From an uncultured bacterium (GTDB lineage Bacteria > Bacillota > Clostridia > Lachnospirales > Lachnospiraceae), in NCBI GenBank assembly GCA_905215625.1, contig CAJMQQ010000027.1, positions 1 through 35,972 of the forward strand: DNA of 35,972 nt. The letters run 5' to 3'. The notes beneath the pieces were generated by a model. That model did no database searches and was not told where the DNA came from. It saw nothing but the letters and a program-made list of their open reading frames with translations. A program made the position numbers and the translations under genes. Positions 32,918-35,972 of this stretch are shown here, piece by piece; the stretch's first letter is position 1; each line of letters begins with the position of its first letter.

Positions 32918-35167
32918 ATGAAAACAGAGTGCTATTTAATAGATGGAATGAGCTGTGCAGCCTGCAGCGGGGCAGTAGAGCGGGTTACCAGAAAGATGGA
33001 AGGTGTGGATCAGAGCAATGTCAATCTGACGACAAACCGGATGGTGATTACTTATGATGAAGACCAGGTCACGCCGGACATGATTATGCAGAAAGTAGAT
33101 AAAGCAGGCTTTAAAGCTACGCTGCTGGACCCGGATGCAGAGAAAAAAGAGCAGGAACGGGAGATGGAAAAACAGCGGATTCAGTTGAAAAATGCAAAGA
33201 AGCGGGTAATTACGGCCATTTGTTTTGCCCTGCCACTTCTGTATATTTCCATGGGCCATATGGTTCCGTTCCCTCTGCCCCTTCCGGCTTTTATGGATAT
33301 GGAGACAGGACCTATGGGGTATGCTCTTGCCCAGCTCTTTCTGACGGTTGCTGTACTGATTTGCGGCCGGAAGTTTTATATCGTAGGACTGAAAGCCCTG
33401 ATAAAAGGCAATCCTAATATGGATTCTCTGGTTGCCATTGGTACGGGAAGCGCATTTCTTTACAGTCTGGTTATGACCATTGGGATTCCCCAAAATCCCA
33501 TGAACGCCCATCATCTGTATTACGAGTCAGCCGCAGTGGTAGTAACCCTGGTTATGCTTGGAAAATATATGGAAAGCCGCAGCAAGGGAAAGACTTCTGA
33601 GGCTATCCGAAAACTGATGGAACTGGCGCCGGATACAGCAGTTCTTTATGAAAATGGCGTAGAAAAAGAGATGAAGACCGAGATGGTGCTTCCAGGCCAG
33701 CACATTTTGATTAAGCCAGGCAGCCGGATACCCCTGGATGGTACTGTGGTGAGAGGAAGCAGCAGCGTAGACGAGTCTATGCTGACAGGAGAAAGCGTTC
33801 CGGTGGAAAAGGAACTGGGGGATACGGTTATTGGCGGAAGCATGAATTACAATGGCGCCATGGAAGTAGAAGTAACCCGTACCGGAAACGACACCACCCT
33901 TTCCAAGATTATTAAAATGATCGAGGATGCACAAGGAAAGAAAGCGCCGATTTCCAAACTGGCCGACAAGGTGGCAGGGGTATTTGTGCCGACCGTTATG
34001 GTTATCGCGGTTGTGGCCGCTCTTTTGTGGCTTGTAATCGGCGGAAAGGATATTGCCTTTGTGCTTACGATTTTTGTAGCTGTTTTGGTGATTGCCTGCC
34101 CTTGCGCTTTAGGACTTGCAACTCCGACTGCCATTATGGTAGGAACCGGAGTGGGCGCCAGTCACGGAATTTTAATTAAAAGCGGCGAGGCGCTGGAAAT
34201 CTGCCATAAGGTAGATACCGTCATTTTAGATAAGACTGGGACCATTACCGAAGGAAAACCAAATGTAACCGATGTCATTGTTCTGGAAGAGGGACGGACA
34301 AAGGCAGAAATTTTAAGGCTGGCCGCCAGCTGCGAGCAGATGTCAGAGCATCCTCTGGGTCAGGCGATTGTAGAAAAGGCAAAAGAAGAAGGAGCGGATC
34401 TTGTTATGCCGGAGCAGTTTTCCAGCATTACCGGTTCTGGAATCGAAGCTGTCTTAGAAGGCCAGACAATCAGCGTGGGAAATCGGCGTCTTCTAGAAAA
34501 AATGAATTTGCAGCCAGATGAAGGGGCAGAAAACGAATACGGCTCCAGTCAGGGAAAAACTCCCATGTATCTGTGCATCAACGGCCGTTTGTCCGGTATG
34601 ATCTGCGTGGCAGACACGATTAAGGAAACCAGCAGAGAAGCGGTTGACAGGTTAAAATCCATGGGTGTAAAAGTTTATATGCTGACCGGAGACAACCGCC
34701 GGACTGCAGAATACATTGGCAGACAGGCTCATGTAGACGAAGTGATCGCAGAAGTTCTGCCAGAAGACAAGGCCGCCCAGGTAAGCCGCCTGCAAAGTGA
34801 GGGCAGAACGGTTATGATGGTAGGAGACGGCATTAACGACGCCCCTGCACTGGTTCAGGCAGATGCCGGCTGCGCCATTGGTTCCGGAAGCGATATTGCC
34901 TTAGAATCCGGCGATATTGTCCTGATGAAATCCGACCTTATGGACGTATACCGGGCCATCCAGCTAAGTAACGCTACTATCCGCAATATTAAACAGAATC
35001 TGTTCTGGGCATTTTTCTACAATTCCCTGGGGATTCCGGTAGCAGCAGGAGTTTTGTATCTTTTTGGAGGTCCGCTGTTAAGTCCGATGATAGGCGGATT
35101 TGCAATGTCCCTTAGTTCTGTGTGCGTAGTAGGAAATGCATTGCGGTTAAGAAGATTAAAGTTATAG
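32918..35167 (+). CDS. copA: Copper(I)-translocating P-type ATPase
   Basis: 749-residue P1B-type ATPase. A single N-terminal metal-binding domain has GMSCAAC (C13, C16). The membrane metal site is CPC (394-396), followed by the phosphorylation loop DKTGT (D438), the nucleotide-domain SEHPLGQA and the hinge GDGINDAP (636-643). The last helices carry FYNSLG and MSLSS, the signature of the Cu+ (P1B-1) subgroup. It exports cytosolic Cu+ (and probably Ag+) across the membrane. AGAAAGGAG precedes the ATG. Expression should be induced when copper releases CsoR from the operator just upstream. Confidence 0.96.
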   Translation: MKTECYLIDGMSCAACSGAVERVTRKMEGVDQSNVNLTTNRMVITYDEDQVTPDMIMQKVDKAGFKATLLDPDAEKKEQEREMEKQRIQLKNAKKRVITAICFALPLLYISMGHMVPFPLPLPAFMDMETGPMGYALAQLFLTVAVLICGRKFYIVGLKALIKGNPNMDSLVAIGTGSAFLYSLVMTIGIPQNPMNAHHLYYESAAVVVTLVMLGKYMESRSKGKTSEAIRKLMELAPDTAVLYENGVEKEMKTEMVLPGQHILIKPGSRIPLDGTVVRGSSSVDESMLTGESVPVEKELGDTVIGGSMNYNGAMEVEVTRTGNDTTLSKIIKMIEDAQGKKAPISKLADKVAGVFVPTVMVIAVVAALLWLVIGGKDIAFVLTIFVAVLVIACPCALGLATPTAIMVGTGVGASHGILIKSGEALEICHKVDTVILDKTGTITEGKPNVTDVIVLEEGRTKAEILRLAASCEQMSEHPLGQAIVEKAKEEGADLVMPEQFSSITGSGIEAVLEGQTISVGNRRLLEKMNLQPDEGAENEYGSSQGKTPMYLCINGRLSGMICVADTIKETSREAVDRLKSMGVKVYMLTGDNRRTAEYIGRQAHVDEVIAEVLPEDKAAQVSRLQSEGRTVMMVGDGINDAPALVQADAGCAIGSGSDIALESGDIVLMKSDLMDVYRAIQLSNATIRNIKQNLFWAFFYNSLGIPVAAGVLYLFGGPLLSPMIGGFAMSLSSVCVVGNALRLRRLKL

Positions 35168-35208
35168 AAGAAACACTAATAGAAGAAAACTAATGGAAGG
35201 AGAAGTCT

Positions 35209-35508
35209 ATGACAGAAGAACGGGAGTGCTGTAAACACAAGCACAGGGAGCCGGTGGAACAAAAAGATTTACTGACCCGTTTAAACCGGATAGAAGGGCA
35301 GGTCAGGGGAATTAAAAATATGGTGGAGCAGGATCGGTACTGCATCGACATCCTGACCCAGGTTTTGGCAGCCCAGGCAGCTCTTTCCAGTTTCAGCAAG
35401 GTGCTGCTCGCAAACCACATTAAAACCTGCGTGGTAAACGATATTGAAAACGGCGACCTGGATGTAGTTGATGAGTTGTGTACAGCTATCCAGAAAATGA
35501 TGAAGTAA
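35209..35508 (+). CDS. csoR: Copper-sensing transcriptional repressor CsoR
   Basis: 99-residue helical DUF156-family repressor. The Cu+ ligands are C45, H70 and C74, with the exact 25 and 4 residue spacing of CsoR. This separates it from FrmR (formaldehyde) and RcnR (nickel) relatives. RLNRIEGQVRGI is the family's DNA-contact helix. The N-terminal tail CCKHKH adds two Cys and two His not seen in the core family and may be an extra metal site. It follows copA by 41 bases and likely autoregulates through the operator at 32871-32894. Confidence 0.95.
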   Translation: MTEERECCKHKHREPVEQKDLLTRLNRIEGQVRGIKNMVEQDRYCIDILTQVLAAQAALSSFSKVLLANHIKTCVVNDIENGDLDVVDELCTAIQKMMK

Positions 35509-35525
35509 GGAAAAGGAGAAGAAAA

Positions 35526-35720
35526 ATGAAAACGTATAAGTGTGAAGAAATGATGTGCAATGGATGTGTAAACAGAATTGACAAGGCGTTAACAGGAGCA
35601 GAGATTAAGCATACTATCAGCTTAGAAAACAAGACCGTAACCATTGACGGATGCGCAAATTGTGAGAAAAAGGCAGTAGAACTGCTGGATGATTTAGGAT
35701 TTACAGCAGTAGAAATCTAA
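35526..35720 (+). CDS. Small heavy-metal-associated (CopZ-like) protein
   Basis: 64 residues from the ATG at 35526, preceded by AAAGGAGAA. An in-frame open stretch from 35478 overlaps csoR and is not favoured. The fold pattern is ferredoxin-like HMA: the metal loop is MMCNGC, followed by VNRIDKAL, a beta strand and a final LLDDLGFTAVEI. A second CxxC (GCANC) lies in the later loop, and a further Cys is at CEEM. Ordinary CopZ has only the first pair. It probably carries Cu+ in the cytosol to CopA or modulates CsoR. Regulation is shared with copA. Confidence 0.85.
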   Translation: MKTYKCEEMMCNGCVNRIDKALTGAEIKHTISLENKTVTIDGCANCEKKAVELLDDLGFTAVEI

Positions 35721-35730
35721 AGGAAGAAGA

Positions 35731-35763
35731 GGGGCGGTATTCTGCTGGATAGGATACCACCCC
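35731..35763 (+). terminator. Probable terminator of the copper operon
   Basis: GGGGCGGTAT (35731-35740) pairs with ATACCACCCC (35754-35763) with one C-A mismatch and a 13-base loop. The T-content just after it is low, so efficiency is uncertain. The rest of 35764-35845 shows only AT-rich sequence with no gene. Confidence 0.55.
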
Positions 35764-35845
35764 AGGATTGTTCTGCATCTGACAGGCGATTATAGGCCGA
35801 AAAAAAGAATTTTGTAAATTTTTTTGAAAATTGGCAAAATTTCCA

Positions 35846-35874
35846 TTGACAGCAGGAGAATTTTGTATTATACT
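35846..35874 (+). promoter_or_regulatory. Promoter of the tRNA-Pro gene
   Basis: -35 TTGACA (35846-35851), a 17-base spacer, and -10 TATACT (35869-35874). It lies about 46 bases before the tRNA 5' end. Confidence 0.85.
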
Positions 35875-35920
35875 ACGTTTTGTGATTGAGAGCAGACAAG
35901 CTCTTGAGACAGATGCTTAT

Positions 35921-35972
35921 CGAGGCGTGGCTCAGTTTGGTAGAGCGCTGCGTTCGGGACGCAGAGGTCGCG
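35921..35972 (+). tRNA. tRNA-Pro (anticodon CGG), cut by the window end
   Basis: The acceptor 5' strand CGAGGCG, the D arm GCTC...GAGC with GTTTGGTAG in the loop, and the anticodon stem CTGCG/CGCAG are visible. The 7-base loop TTCGGGA gives anticodon CGG, which reads CCG (proline). The T arm and acceptor 3' strand are beyond the window. Confidence 0.92.

Noticed and set aside
35168..35208. Direct repeat of ACTAATRGAAG-like sequence between copA and csoR
   Set aside because: Short, imperfect and purine-rich; probably a duplicated ribosome-site region with no further support.

Overview
The window is about 36 kb of chromosome from a Gram-positive, low- to mid-GC Firmicute. It is most likely a clostridial gut-type bacterium of the Lachnospiraceae. 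The reasons are PolC, CodY and CsoR, the MEP isoprenoid genes with IspG next to PolC, the Ala/Thr/Glu-rich linker of the OppA lipoprotein, a choline-binding-like surface protein, and AGGAGG-type ribosome binding sites. The genus assignment is inference. All 27 protein genes lie on the + strand, followed by a tRNA cut off by the window end. I see no insertion sequence, prophage, CRISPR array or rRNA.

Region 1 (1-3625) holds a patatin-like lipid hydrolase and a large secreted surface protein. The surface protein has InlB-type repeats, six acidic 11-residue repeats and C-terminal cell-wall-binding repeats.

Region 2 (3624-10764) is a DNA-processing cluster: a radical SAM protein of the TIGR03916 type, its usual partner of the TIGR03915/DUF4130 type, comM/yifB, dprA and topA. 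The genes are tightly packed. The first is preceded by a good sigma-A promoter flanked on both sides by perfect GAAC-N4-GTTC sites, which are LexA (SOS) boxes of the Gram-positive type. I regard this as the most interesting signal in the window: a little-characterised radical SAM repair or modification pair that appears to be SOS controlled.

Region 3 (10803-13787) contains codY with a promoter and a possible autoregulatory CodY box, then rpsB and tsf. rpsB has a promoter with a palindrome in its spacer and a structured leader. A strong terminator-like hairpin separates rpsB from tsf.

Region 4 (13832-20128) is an oligopeptide ABC transporter operon, oppBCDF plus oppA, lying between tsf and pyrH, genes that are usually adjacent. 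OppC carries a long charged insertion in its first extracytoplasmic loop.

Region 5 (20139-32835) is the conserved translation, envelope and replication block: pyrH, frr, uppS, cdsA, dxr, rseP, ispG, polC. It ends with a gene for an OLD-like ATPase/TOPRIM protein 12 bases after polC. That protein has an unusual four-cysteine cluster and an altered Walker B motif.

Region 6 (32832-35763) is a copper-response operon: a consensus promoter, a large CsoR-type palindromic operator, the Cu+ ATPase copA, the repressor csoR and a small CopZ-like protein. A promoter and a truncated tRNA-Pro(CGG) gene close the window.
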